From contig CAZUCO010000003.1 of assembly GCA_964619585.1 (NCBI GenBank), positions 62,001 to 126,000 on the forward strand: 64,000 bases of DNA, read 5' to 3'. Source of the stretch: JASLCR01 sp964619585 (GTDB taxonomy: Bacteria; Patescibacteriota; Saccharimonadia; Saccharimonadales; Saccharimonadaceae). A program made the translations under genes and the position numbers. Of this stretch, positions 1 to 8,824 are shown piece by piece. Numbering within the stretch: the first letter of the stretch is position 1; every line of letters begins with the position of its first letter. Under the pieces are notes generated by a model. It ran no database searches. It was not told the origin of the DNA and saw only the letters and a program-made list of their open reading frames with translations.

Positions 1-1451
1 GTGTCGCCATCCATCATCAGACCCATCGCGATACCAGATACTGGTCGTTTGAGCGGTACACCAGCGTCCATCAGGGCAAGCACTGAGCTACAAGTAGCAG
101 CCATCGAGGTCGAGCCGTTCTGACTCATGATCTCAGTGACGCTTCGGATTGCGTACGGGAATTCTTCCTCTGTTGGAAGTACTGGAATCACCGCGCGTTC
201 GGCTAAGTAGCCATGGCCAATTTCGCGGCGGCCTGGGCTGCCGAGACGACGCACTTCACCAACAGTGTAGCCAGGTGCATTGTAATGATGCATGTAACGA
301 CGCTCACCGTCAGTCACTTCCATCGTGTCGACGATTTGTGCAAAGCTCAGCGGAGCCAGTGTCACAATATTCATACCTTGCGTTACACCACGCGTAAACA
401 GGCTTGAACCGTGCGCACGTGGCAAAATACCCGTTTCACTACTAAGTGGGCGAATCTCATCGAGCTTACGACCATCCGGACGAGTTTGTGAATCTACGAT
501 GCCCTTTCGCACGTCCTTGTGAAGTGCCATAGTGAACGCTTCATCGTATTCATCACGCTGCTCAGCGTAGTCTTCACCGATCTTTTCAGCCATTTCCTCG
601 TGGAATTTCCAACGAAGTTCATTGATCATTTCATTACGCTCTGGGTATGGATGACGGAGCTTTTCACCAAGCTTTTCATGTGCCCATTCGTCTACCGCAG
701 CCTGGATTTCTTCGTTTGGCAGCACCAGTTCGTACTCGATTGCTTCTTTGGCTACCTTCTCGGCAAGTTCTCGCTGCAGGGCAATCGCTGGCTGCATCGC
801 CTTGTGCGCCCATGCGATGGCTTCGATAACGACTTCTTCATCAACTTCGTTGGCTCCAGCCTCAACCATCACCACGCCGCTTTCGATACCGGCCACAACG
901 AGGTCAAGGTCACTTTGCTCACGCTCTTCAGGAGTAAGGAAGGCTTTGAACTCACCATTTACTCGGCCTACGCGTAGACCAGCTACAGGGCCATCAAATG
1001 GCGCACCGCTGATAGATAGCGCCGCGCTTGCCGCTGTCATAGCGATCATATCTGGACGGAAGCTAGGGTCCATCGATAGTACACTGGCAACTACCTGCAC
1101 CTCGGCTCGGTAGCCTTTCGGGAAGAGCGGACGGATCGGACGGTCAATAATACGACCGATCAAGATTGCTTCGTCACTTGGACGACCTTCACGCTTAATG
1201 AAGCGGCTGCCGCTAATCTTGCCAGCTGCATACATTTTTTCTTCATAGTCGACCGATAGCGGGAAATAGTCGAGCTGGATTGGCCGTGAGCCAACTTGCG
1301 TCGTACCAAGCACTACCGTCTCACCGTACCTTACGAGTACACTAGCAGTTGTACGGAAGCCAACACGGTTTACTTCAAGTGTCAGAGTACGACCCAAAAA
1401 CTCAGTCGAAACAGAGGTAATTTCCTTACCATTAGGGTTTATTGTAGACAT
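1..1451 (-). CDS. pnp: Polyribonucleotide nucleotidyltransferase (PNPase), 3' end cut by window
   Basis: PNPase is a phosphorolytic 3'-5' exoribonuclease of RNA turnover. About 483 codons are visible, reading from ATG at 1451 to the left edge with no stop, so the C-terminal part (second catalytic core end, KH and S1 domains) lies outside. The N-terminal RNase PH-like domain is clear (VLVRYGETVVLGT, then GKISGSRFIKREGRPSD, then LIGRIIDRPIRPLFPKG), and the second core begins with DSQTRPDGRKLDEIRPL. AAGGAG sits about 7 nt before the ATG. A TATAAT -10 at 1546-1551 implies a leader of roughly 88 nt. The family call is secure. Confidence 0.97.
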   Translation of the reverse strand, partial: MSTINPNGKEITSVSTEFLGRTLTLEVNRVGFRTTASVLVRYGETVVLGTTQVGSRPIQLDYFPLSVDYEEKMYAAGKISGSRFIKREGRPSDEAILIGRIIDRPIRPLFPKGYRAEVQVVASVLSMDPSFRPDMIAMTAASAALSISGAPFDGPVAGLRVGRVNGEFKAFLTPEEREQSDLDLVVAGIESGVVMVEAGANEVDEEVVIEAIAWAHKAMQPAIALQRELAEKVAKEAIEYELVLPNEEIQAAVDEWAHEKLGEKLRHPYPERNEMINELRWKFHEEMAEKIGEDYAEQRDEYDEAFTMALHKDVRKGIVDSQTRPDGRKLDEIRPLSSETGILPRAHGSSLFTRGVTQGMNIVTLAPLSFAQIVDTMEVTDGERRYMHHYNAPGYTVGEVRRLGSPGRREIGHGYLAERAVIPVLPTEEEFPYAIRSVTEIMSQNGSTSMAATCSSVLALMDAGVPLKRPVSGIAMGLMMDGD

Positions 1452-1602
1452 AACTGTCTCCTTTCTTGTGCGGAGAGTAACAGGGGTGAAAATTCTCGTC
1501 TGAAAATTCTCGTCTCTATCACCTTCCGCGTTTGCTAACAGCTTTATTATAGCATGGAGCACTCGTAGTCTCCGTCCCTTGGTCACTGTTGAATACTTAT
1601 GA
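1452..1602 (-). promoter_or_regulatory. pnp promoter and structured 5' leader
   Basis: On the minus strand an extended -10 (TGcTATAAT, 1546-1551) precedes a leader of about 88 nt. Outer arms GCGGA/TCCGC and inner arms GGTGA/TCACC can pair around a tandem repeat of GACGAGAATTTTCA (1483-1515 region). Enterobacterial pnp leaders carry a stem-loop cleaved by RNase III and degraded by PNPase; a similar autoregulatory role here is inference from position and pairing only. Confidence 0.5.
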
Positions 1603-2127
1603 CTACAGGGTTATCGGTCGACAGTCATTAAGATATTCCTTAGTGCAAGACACATTCCTACCCGACCCGTCACTCGCTTCATCGAGCATATCATCTGTTA
1701 GGACGGTAAGGCTTGGATTTGCCACTGCAGTATTCAATTGATACGTTCTTATTCGCCAACTCCCAGAAGCATAATCCCAGTAATAAACGAAGAATCTTAC
1801 ATCTATATCTGTTGATATCCTCGAAACCCCATACTGGTTCCGTCCCACACGTCTGCCCGACCCGTCGTATGCTTCTATGCCCTTGTCTGCAACCCCACCA
1901 AAATTATTCGACTTAAGATCATCCAGTGAAGCTGGAAGTGTATTATTTGCTACGAAATACACATTCATCTTTCTATCTGCATTGCCAAGATCAACCTTGA
2001 GCACTGATATCCTTGCTCTATTCTGTATACCGTCGTAGGCAACGATAGCTATTGCCGCCAAAATTGCTATCACAATAATTACAATGAGAAGTTCAATTAA
2101 GGTAAATCCTCTTGTGTTTTTCCTCAT
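1603..2127 (-). CDS. Type IV pilin-like protein (prepilin N-terminus)
   Basis: The protein has 174 aa with a class III prepilin signal: a short basic leader (MRKNTRG), cleavage before FTLIELL, Glu at mature position 5, then a hydrophobic helix. Such proteins are cleaved and methylated by a PilD-type peptidase and assembled into type IV pili or pseudopili. The C-terminal globular part has a Cys pair near the end (SCTKEYLNDC), typical of a pilin D-loop. No pilus assembly genes are adjacent. A TATCAT hexamer at 2135-2140 ends 7 nt before ATG, suggesting a leaderless message; the same arrangement precedes the pilin at 36842. Confidence 0.85.
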   Translation of the reverse strand: MRKNTRGFTLIELLIVIIVIAILAAIAIVAYDGIQNRARISVLKVDLGNADRKMNVYFVANNTLPASLDDLKSNNFGGVADKGIEAYDGSGRRVGRNQYGVSRISTDIDVRFFVYYWDYASGSWRIRTYQLNTAVANPSLTVLTDDMLDEASDGSGRNVSCTKEYLNDCRPITL

Positions 2128-2176
2128 ATGATTTATGATAGCATCATTGAGAGAAGTAATGCATTCAATATACTAT

Positions 2177-2677
2177 TTAAATATGTACTGATTCCAGTAT
2201 CTTCTCAAGTCGTTCATGTAGCCGTGTGACTCGTCCTTCTACATCGATATTCTCGCGGAGCTGGGTCCGCGATATCTTACTTGCTTCTGTGATTCCTCTT
2301 ACATGAAGTGAACAGTCTAGATCCGCACAAACTAAGTATGATACCGAGCCATTTACTGATTTCTTGAGAGTCAATATACCGGAACCAGTCCCTCGTCGCC
2401 ACGTGGCACAGATATCGCAGATAACTGCCTCAACCCTACCAACAGAATTTGCCCTTCGCTTGGCGAATGTAAACGGAATCATATTCTCTCGATATATTAG
2501 GACACCCGCGTTGCCTGTTCGGTCGAATATTGCCAAGAAATCCCGATCACTCCAATGATCGATCAGCTCTGGTTGATAACGTAGCTGCTCACGCTGCTTT
2601 TTACGTAGCTTAGCCTGAGCGGCATGTTCATCAAATTGTATTTTTGTGATGATATCCATAGTACTACTATACTTCAC
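2177..2677 (-). CDS. FBP-domain (EF-G-binding type) treble-clef zinc-finger protein
   Basis: A 166-aa protein starting at GTG 2677 with AGGAG 5 nt upstream; an ATG six codons later is an alternative. The C-terminal half resembles the FBP_C treble clef of FusB/FusC-like EF-G-binding proteins: C87-x2-C90 (CDIC), then C117-x4-C122 (CADLDCSLHVRG), followed by a helical tail. FusB-type proteins bind elongation factor G and rescue stalled complexes, and in some species give fusidic acid resistance. Family membership is from motif pattern; the ribosome-linked role here is inference. It stands alone between a pilin and a GGDEF gene. Confidence 0.7.
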   Translation of the reverse strand: MKYSSTMDIITKIQFDEHAAQAKLRKKQREQLRYQPELIDHWSDRDFLAIFDRTGNAGVLIYRENMIPFTFAKRRANSVGRVEAVICDICATWRRGTGSGILTLKKSVNGSVSYLVCADLDCSLHVRGITEASKISRTQLRENIDVEGRVTRLHERLEKILESVHI

Positions 2678-2739
2678 CCCTTCTCCTGCTCATTCTACAG
2701 TTGCTCTATACCTGCTAGGGATATAGGGTAGAACAACTC

Positions 2740-3426
2740 TTAGCGCTTACTGTCTTTTTCTTCGTACATAGCCTCGTCGGCCTGATCGAGAAGTGTCTCA
2801 AGATTAGTCCCAACCTTTGGATCATAGTAAGTACTGCCGATTGCAAATCCCATATTAACCTTGGCAGCGAATGTATTGGTAGCAAGAAATTGATACTCTA
2901 AATCCTTGATAAATTCGTATGTATTGTCCATTTGCTCCTGATACGACGATACAGCGTTTCGATCGCTGTCATCAAGATTTACCAAAACGATAAACTCATC
3001 ACCACCGATACGACCACCACTCATGCCCACACTATCAGCCACGCGCTTAAAGCTATGCGCCAATAGCACCCCTATATCGCGGAGTACCTTATCCCCGTGT
3101 CGATGACCATAGGTGTCGTTTAATGCCTTAAAATTATTGAGATCAATAAGAAACAGGCCAAAAGCTTCACGCTTAGCGATATATGCTTCAATCCTCTCAG
3201 TAACGGCTTTTTTGCTAAGCAGTTCAGGAATAAGATCATCTCGTTCGGCATCTTCTTTCGCTTGACGAAGTGCTTCATTTGCCAGCCGAAGCTCATCTTC
3301 AGCCCTCCGGACACGACTTTCAAGCTCAGCATTAGTAGCCAAGCTCTGACTGAGTTGTTCTTCAAGATGAGTGCCATAGGTTACCACATCTGATTCTGGT
3401 AGTTCTCGGGTGATTGTCACAAACAT
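2740..3426 (-). CDS. GGDEF-domain protein (probable diguanylate cyclase) with N-terminal coiled coil
   Basis: The 228-aa protein begins with a heptad-rich coiled coil (about residues 18-62) followed by one GGDEF domain with the signature GGRIGGDEFIVLV (GGDEF at 141-145) and the upstream substrate region DLNNFKALNDTYGHRHGD. Diguanylate cyclases make cyclic di-GMP from two GTP and act as dimers, which the coiled coil could provide. No RxxD inhibitory site lies just before the signature and no transmembrane or sensor domain is seen. The start is uncertain: TATAAT ends only 2 nt before ATG 3426 but 8 nt before an in-frame GTG at codon 3. No EAL or PilZ protein occurs in the window. Confidence 0.88.
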   Translation of the reverse strand: MFVTITRELPESDVVTYGTHLEEQLSQSLATNAELESRVRRAEDELRLANEALRQAKEDAERDDLIPELLSKKAVTERIEAYIAKREAFGLFLIDLNNFKALNDTYGHRHGDKVLRDIGVLLAHSFKRVADSVGMSGGRIGGDEFIVLVNLDDSDRNAVSSYQEQMDNTYEFIKDLEYQFLATNTFAAKVNMGFAIGSTYYDPKVGTNLETLLDQADEAMYEEKDSKR

Positions 3427-3577
3427 TTATTATAACACAAGATATAATATAAAGCAATAAATTGTACTCTGTCGGGCCTGGTGTAATCACGATCACGCTT
3501 GCCCAAAACAAGACTCGCCAGCTTCTATTCTCAATTATATGATTCCTTTGGGCTGGCCCGCATGCTAGAGTGGCTTT

Positions 3578-4120
3578 ATGACACACTACAACAAGCTTGC
3601 CACCCCCCATGAAGTTAATCAATCAATCAGTGCAATTGCCACGCAGATATTACAAGACCACGAAGAAACACCGCTTTTCGTTGCGCTCCTGCGTGGAGCA
3701 GCACCGTTCAGTGCGAAACTTATGACTGAAATCGTTAAGCAATCTCCCGACTACCATCCAGAGCTAGACTACATGATGGTAAGTACCTATGGTGCCGGAC
3801 AACACGCTGGCGAGCCGCATATCGTCACCGACCTTGCGCCATCGACAACCGTAAATGGGCGGGAGGTCATCGTCATCGATGATGTTCTCGATAAGGGCAT
3901 TACCGCCAGTTTTGTTTTTCAGCACCTTCGCGCCCGAGGTGCGGCCGCACTACGATTGGCCGTTCTCTGCGACAAACAAGTCAGTCGCCAAGAATCAATC
4001 GAAGCTGACTACAAAGGCTTTACCTTTGAAGATAATTGGCTTGTTGGCATGGGTATGGACGATGCAGGCGCTGCTCGTGAAGGGTATCGTTGGCTCGAAG
4101 AGATTTGGGAAATCACCTAA
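3578..4120 (+). CDS. hpt: Hypoxanthine/guanine phosphoribosyltransferase-like protein
   Basis: 180 aa with a type I phosphoribosyltransferase fold. The PRPP-binding loop reads VIVIDDVLDKGITA (about residues 98-111) and an N-terminal LLRGAAPF loop matches the family. It should salvage purine bases by joining them to PRPP in the cytoplasm, in keeping with a host-dependent organism. TAGAGT ends 6 nt before the ATG in extended -10 context (TGcTAGAGT) and there is no Shine-Dalgarno, suggesting a leaderless message. Exact base specificity is not readable from sequence. Confidence 0.85.
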   Translation: MTHYNKLATPHEVNQSISAIATQILQDHEETPLFVALLRGAAPFSAKLMTEIVKQSPDYHPELDYMMVSTYGAGQHAGEPHIVTDLAPSTTVNGREVIVIDDVLDKGITASFVFQHLRARGAAALRLAVLCDKQVSRQESIEADYKGFTFEDNWLVGMGMDDAGAAREGYRWLEEIWEIT

Positions 4121-4145
4121 TAAATATCAGAGCATTGGACACTTT

Positions 4146-4766
4146 TTACTGATCTAAGAGGGAGCCTTTATATTCCCATTCAGTATCATCACCTCCAGAA
4201 AACGATGTTCGCACAGGCACACCACCCAAGTAGCGACAGTTATAGTACGCCTTTATCGCGTCTGCTGTCTGACGCGATGGCACAAGAGCACCACTTTCAC
4301 CAACTGTAAACGTAAGCGATGCTGCATCTGTTTTAGTTGCGTCAATAGTCACTTCCTTGCCATCAAATTTAAATTCAGCGTCTTGCTTTGTATCATAAAC
4401 AGTGTTTCGTAGGCAAGATCGACCAGCTCGGATAGTCACTGCATCAAACGCTTGAGGTAATAGCGCTCTTATACCATGGCTGTCGGTGTGTGTCCGATCG
4501 GACCGTTCAATAATTGGCGCAATAAAGCTAATCTCGTACTTACGTTCAACCGAGGCCTCTTCAAAACTTTCTTGGACCTCAGAGATAAGCTTTTGCTCCT
4601 GTTCAGCACGAGGTAGCTGCGTACCACTAGTGCCTACTGCATCTTGCCCAAATGTCACACCAAGACAGATAGCCGCAAGTCCACCTGCGATTCCACTGTA
4701 CAAAGTCCTTACTCTTTCGCCAGATATTCGATTACAGTTTGCTGTCGGATTATATTCTTTTGCCAT
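4146..4766 (-). CDS. Predicted membrane-anchored or secreted protein, unknown
   Basis: 206 aa. A single hydrophobic segment (about residues 22-40, YSGIAGGLAAICLGVTFG) is followed by a polar, probably extracellular domain with two Cys that could pair. I do not recognise the domain. It has AGGAGC about 11 nt before ATG. It lies 99 nt beyond the ABC exporter start-to-end cluster on the same strand and converges with hpt. No function is proposed. Confidence 0.6.
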   Translation of the reverse strand: MAKEYNPTANCNRISGERVRTLYSGIAGGLAAICLGVTFGQDAVGTSGTQLPRAEQEQKLISEVQESFEEASVERKYEISFIAPIIERSDRTHTDSHGIRALLPQAFDAVTIRAGRSCLRNTVYDTKQDAEFKFDGKEVTIDATKTDAASLTFTVGESGALVPSRQTADAIKAYYNCRYLGGVPVRTSFSGGDDTEWEYKGSLLDQ

Positions 4767-4865
4767 AGTAACTCAGCTCCTTTGCTATAAAATAGCATAG
4801 ACATCTATCAAGCTAAACCATAAGCGTTAATCGAGCTGTTACACCACACAACCACTGCTATATCG

Positions 4866-5663
4866 CTATCCAATATCTCGACGCCGGAAAACAACGATGG
4901 CAATCAATAGCGCAATCAGTGTCACTCCTCCAAGTACGGCCACATTTGCCCACTCGATACCCCCTTTTACCACGTCAACCGCTGGGAAATAGTGCAGTAG
5001 TGATAGCCCTTCGTAGTTCTTGAGCCAGTCGACCGCATCACCAAATGTCGAGAGGATAAAGCTTCCGATCACTGCCACAACACCGATCATCGTGGCAAAA
5101 GCCCGCTTACCAAGTGCCATGCCAGCAGCAAACGGTACTGATCCCAGCGTGACCATGAGCAGCCAGCTAAAGCCAAGTAGCTGTGCCAAATGGCTAAACT
5201 CGATCGACGCATCATCAAGAAACGGAAGTACTGCATAAATACCTACGGCGATACCAATCGTCGCAATAAATGTGATCGTCACCATAGCGAGCCACTTTTC
5301 GAGTAAAATCTTCGTGCGGCTAATCGGCAGCGCAGTAATTGTACGTAGCTCTCCCGATTCTTCCTCGGAGCTACTGAGCCCAATGCCCAGGATAATCGCC
5401 ATAATGCCCGCAATCAGCGGCAAGCGAATATCGAACAGTTGCGATGCTATATAGGTTGAAAATTCCTGCAGATCAGCTAGATTTCCGATCAAGCCTTCAA
5501 AAGCTTTTGGCATATTCTTGACCAGCTCGTCGATTGCCCCGTCTTGGTGCATCGCCGGATAAAACGTCGTCATCAGTGCAGCCAGCGCAATTAGGCCAAG
5601 CGTCCAGCCAAACACAAACCAGCGACGCTCATACATTGTCTTGGCGTAAACAGAACGTATCAT
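4866..5663 (-). CDS. ABC-2 type transporter permease
   Basis: 265 aa with six predicted membrane segments and the ABC-2 layout: cytoplasmic start (MIRSVYAKTMYERRWFVFGW), first helix, large loop, then the EESGELRTITALPISRTKI coupling region before later helices. It partners the ATPase encoded just upstream; the genes overlap by 4 nt (ATGA) and AGGAGG lies 7 nt before this ATG inside the ATPase gene, indicating translational coupling. The substrate is unknown (lipid, drug or peptide export are all possible). Confidence 0.9.
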   Translation of the reverse strand: MIRSVYAKTMYERRWFVFGWTLGLIALAALMTTFYPAMHQDGAIDELVKNMPKAFEGLIGNLADLQEFSTYIASQLFDIRLPLIAGIMAIILGIGLSSSEEESGELRTITALPISRTKILLEKWLAMVTITFIATIGIAVGIYAVLPFLDDASIEFSHLAQLLGFSWLLMVTLGSVPFAAGMALGKRAFATMIGVVAVIGSFILSTFGDAVDWLKNYEGLSLLHYFPAVDVVKGGIEWANVAVLGGVTLIALLIAIVVFRRRDIG

Positions 5664-6559
5664 TTCCGTGCCTCCTCATTCTCATACATCTCTTTGAATG
5701 CGCTTTCGAGGTTGTACTCCGTAATCTCTATATCTTGGAGCTGCTTCAAAGCTGCAACCCAACGCTGGAGCTCGGCTGTTTCACCGCGGAATGCAAAACT
5801 CAACACATACCCGTCTTTTTCTGTCGTACGCTCAACTTCGGTCGCATCCTTTGGCGGATTGGTTGTTTTCTGTCTCGTCACCACTCGTACTTGTTTGCCG
5901 CTACTTGCGAGTAACTCCTCCGCAGACACGTCCTTGATTACCTGCCCTTCACGCATCAAGATTACACGGTTACAGACATCAGCAACTTCGTTGAGATAGT
6001 GGCTAGACATAAAGATCGTCTTGCCTTCTGCTTGGCTCTCTCGTACCAGTTGTAAAAACACCTCTTGCATCACAGGGTCCAGGCCGCTTGTTGGCTCGTC
6101 GAGAATAATCAGCTCTGGGTCGGTGACAAACGCACCAATCAGCGCAATCTTTTGCTTGTTACCACGTGAGAGAGTACCAATCTTTTTGTTCAGCTGAGGT
6201 TTAAAACGTGCACAAAGATCATCAAATAGCTTGTCGTGGTTCTTACCTGACTGCCTGCGAACAAAATGCAGATACTGTGCGCCAGTCAGACGAGGTGGAA
6301 GTTCCATGTCCCCTGCCGCGTAGCCAATCCTCTTGTGAAGCGTATGTGCCGAGGCAGGTTTTATTGCTTTACCAAATAGCTCGATGCTACCGCTCGTCGG
6401 TACGATAAACCCTAGAATAGTGCTGATAGTAGTTGTCTTACCGGCACCATTGGCGCCAACAAATCCGACGACATCACCCTTCTCAACCTGAAACGAAATG
6501 TCATTTAATGCTTTTGTTTTTCCGAAATGTTTTACAAGATGGGTGACTTTGAGCACCAT
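5660..6559 (-). CDS. ABC transporter ATP-binding protein (ABC-2 exporter)
   Basis: 299 aa. Walker A GANGAGKTT (about residues 35-43), signature LSRGNKQK, Walker B LIILDEPTSGLDP, then the switch His in SSHYLNEV. The C-terminal extension of about 80 residues is typical of CcmA/NatA-type ABC-2 ATPases. It energises the permease encoded immediately downstream. GGGGGA lies about 8 nt before ATG 6559 and a TATACT hexamer farther upstream gives a conventional short leader, unlike many neighbours. Confidence 0.95.
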   Translation of the reverse strand: MVLKVTHLVKHFGKTKALNDISFQVEKGDVVGFVGANGAGKTTTISTILGFIVPTSGSIELFGKAIKPASAHTLHKRIGYAAGDMELPPRLTGAQYLHFVRRQSGKNHDKLFDDLCARFKPQLNKKIGTLSRGNKQKIALIGAFVTDPELIILDEPTSGLDPVMQEVFLQLVRESQAEGKTIFMSSHYLNEVADVCNRVILMREGQVIKDVSAEELLASSGKQVRVVTRQKTTNPPKDATEVERTTEKDGYVLSFAFRGETAELQRWVAALKQLQDIEITEYNLESAFKEMYENEEARK

Positions 6560-6672
6560 ATCATGCTTCCCCCTTTACTGTGAACAGTATAGCACGAGCG
6601 CTTTCAATCACATTGGTGTCTTCAAGCTGCAAAAAAATATAAGTGCAGTCACTGTCTTGATACAATAAATAC

Positions 6673-7293
6673 ATGTCGCTTCAATTTTCCAGATCGTCTC
6701 CCACAAAACGCATACTTACACTTCTGTTTACCATTGCGTCGCTATCCGGGATCGGGGTCGGGCTATATCTCCTCTACCAGTCGTTCTCACCAGCAGTAAG
6801 TGGTGTCATCATCAATCCCCACGACAACCCCACGACAAAAGTGCTCCTCAAAAAGCAAACACCAAAAACCAACCAACTCTACATTCCAAGCATCGATGTT
6901 AGCGTATCGTTCGCGACTGACGCTTCGTCACTTCAGACTGGTGCATGGTGGCGACATCCCGAAAACGGGGATCCAGAGACGGGCGGTAATTTTGTCCTTG
7001 CAGCACACCGCCTGGAGATTGGCTGGTTGCCTGGAGAGACCGTGCGAAAATCGCCGTTCTACAACATCGGAAAATTAAGAGTTGGCGATAAGATCACTAT
7101 CGATTATCAGAAAAAACGCTATCATTACACTATCCGTCGTATCTTCACCGTCAAGCCAAACGCTGTCGAGATCGAGCAGCGTACCAATACCCCTCAACTC
7201 ACACTCTACTCCTGTACGCTCGCCGGTGCCAACGATGGTCGTGAGGTAATCATCGCAACTCCCACTAAACCTGACTCAAAGCAGCACAGCTAA
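6673..7293 (+). CDS. Sortase family transpeptidase
   Basis: 206 aa: an N-terminal membrane anchor (about residues 13-36), then a sortase beta-barrel with catalytic His112 (VLAAHRLE), Cys181 (TLYSCTLAG) and Arg190 (DGREV). Sortases cleave cell-wall sorting signals and attach or polymerise surface proteins, here probably on the outer face of the membrane. No LPxTG substrate is encoded beside it, so it probably serves dispersed substrates. TACAAT (6661-6666) ends 6 nt before ATG, indicating a leaderless message. Confidence 0.92.
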   Translation: MSLQFSRSSPTKRILTLLFTIASLSGIGVGLYLLYQSFSPAVSGVIINPHDNPTTKVLLKKQTPKTNQLYIPSIDVSVSFATDASSLQTGAWWRHPENGDPETGGNFVLAAHRLEIGWLPGETVRKSPFYNIGKLRVGDKITIDYQKKRYHYTIRRIFTVKPNAVEIEQRTNTPQLTLYSCTLAGANDGREVIIATPTKPDSKQHS

Positions 7294-7304
7294 AGACACC
7301 CTTG

Positions 7305-8720
7305 CTAGTGTGCCGTAACGGTCGCTCCGTTTGCTTCACCCACTGATTTCTTTGGCACTCTTATGACAAACAATGCGACCAGAAGCGCTACAATCATAAG
7401 CCCTGTTGCTGTGGTGAATACTGCGTGATATCCGCCAAGTTGACGAGTAATATCGTCCGAGGTTTGACCGGCAAATATCGCCACACTTGAGAGTACCGCA
7501 ACACCAGCCGCACCGCCGACCTGCTGCGAAGTGTTGATCAGACCAGACACGAGCCCCGACTCCCGTGCGGGCACACCCGAGGTTGCCGCCAATATAGTCC
7601 CGAGGAAGAATAGTCCCATACCTACCGGCAGGATCACCATACTCGGTAATAGGTTAACTAAGTAATTGGCTTTTTCGGGTAGAAATGCCAGGAGTGCAAT
7701 CCCGATGATTGATAAAGTCGTTCCCAGTACAAGCATCTTCTTGATGCCAATTCTATCGACCAGCTTAGGCGCGTTCCACGCAGTAAATCCCAATATAATT
7801 GGAAACACGAGGAAGGAAAGGCCACTCAGGATTGGCGAAAACTTTTGCATATCCTGAAGATACTGAGACAAGAAAAAGAACATCCCCAGCATACTCGCAA
7901 ATGCTGGCACCATAATGATATTGCCTCCAACGACATTCCGAATCTTAAAGACTGATAGCGGCATCAGCGGATGTTTGGCACGCTTTTCATGACGTACAAA
8001 TATCCAAAGAAGGAGTATCGCCCCAATAATCATACTTATCACCGGTAAACTAGTCAGGCCAATTGTAGGCGCTTCGCTAATCGCATAGACCAGCAGTATC
8101 GTTCCTGCTGTCCCGAGCACGGCACCAGGTACATCGAGGTTTTTATCACTCTCCTCCTTCGCGTGGGCAGGTAGATATTTCATGATCCCCCAGGCAGCCA
8201 ATATGCCCACAGGTACATTCACAAAGAAGTCCCAATGCCAGCCCATAAGTTGGGTGATAATACCACCAAGTAATGTCCCGGCAGCCGCGCCTCCAGATGC
8301 TACAATCGTCCACACACTGAGCGCCCTGTTTCGCTCTTTACCTTCGGCAAATGTCGCAAGCAAGACCGACATTGCCGCTGGTGACATAAATGCCGCCGCG
8401 ATACCTTGGATCGCACGAAGCACGATAAACATCAGTGGAGACTGCGATAGACCAATAAGCAGCGAGGTAGTCGTAAACCCTATGAGTCCAATCATCAATA
8501 CACGGCGACGACCAAACAGGTCCGAGGCTCGGCCGCCCAAGAGCAAAAAGCCACCAAAGGCAAGGATGTAGGCCGTCAAAACCCACTGAAGCGACTCATC
8601 GCTAAACCCAAGGGATTCCTGGATTGCCGGCAACGCTACGTTGACAATTGCACTATCTAGCACCACCAAAAACTGTGTCAGCGCAAGTAGTATCAATATT
8701 ATTAATTTTTTCTTTGCCAC
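7305..8720 (-). CDS. MFS drug exporter, DHA2 (14-TM, EmrB/QacA) type
   Basis: 471 aa with about 14 hydrophobic helices. Motif A appears after helix 2 (GGRASDLFGRRRVLM) and the helix-1 region has the DHA2-style LDSAIVNVALPAIQ. Members export hydrophobic drugs or metabolites using the proton gradient. Start is GTG 8720 with AAAGGA upstream. The divergent marR gene and the palindrome between the two indicate local repression of this exporter. Confidence 0.93.
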   Translation of the reverse strand: MAKKKLIILILLALTQFLVVLDSAIVNVALPAIQESLGFSDESLQWVLTAYILAFGGFLLLGGRASDLFGRRRVLMIGLIGFTTTSLLIGLSQSPLMFIVLRAIQGIAAAFMSPAAMSVLLATFAEGKERNRALSVWTIVASGGAAAGTLLGGIITQLMGWHWDFFVNVPVGILAAWGIMKYLPAHAKEESDKNLDVPGAVLGTAGTILLVYAISEAPTIGLTSLPVISMIIGAILLLWIFVRHEKRAKHPLMPLSVFKIRNVVGGNIIMVPAFASMLGMFFFLSQYLQDMQKFSPILSGLSFLVFPIILGFTAWNAPKLVDRIGIKKMLVLGTTLSIIGIALLAFLPEKANYLVNLLPSMVILPVGMGLFFLGTILAATSGVPARESGLVSGLINTSQQVGGAAGVAVLSSVAIFAGQTSDDITRQLGGYHAVFTTATGLMIVALLVALFVIRVPKKSVGEANGATVTAH

Positions 8721-8770
8721 ATGAATTCCTTTCCTGGTATGACTAATACCTCATCTGCAATTGATTGTAT

Positions 8771-8803
8771 TACTAAATAGTTTATATTGTCAACTATTTA
8801 GTA
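8771..8803. promoter_or_regulatory. Probable MarR operator: perfect 12-bp inverted repeat
   Basis: TACTAAATAGTT (8771-8782) and AACTATTTAGTA (8792-8803) are perfect inverted repeats around a 9-nt centre, in the 104-bp gap between divergent MFS and marR genes. The right part merges with an A+T-rich -10-like stretch just before marR, so a bound repressor would block both promoters. This is the usual layout of marR-controlled exporters. Confidence 0.8.
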
Positions 8804-8824
8804 AAATGATAAAATACTAATACT

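Noticed and set aside
3362..3622. 86-codon minus-strand frame between the GGDEF gene and hpt
   Set aside because: It overlaps both real genes and has no start signals.
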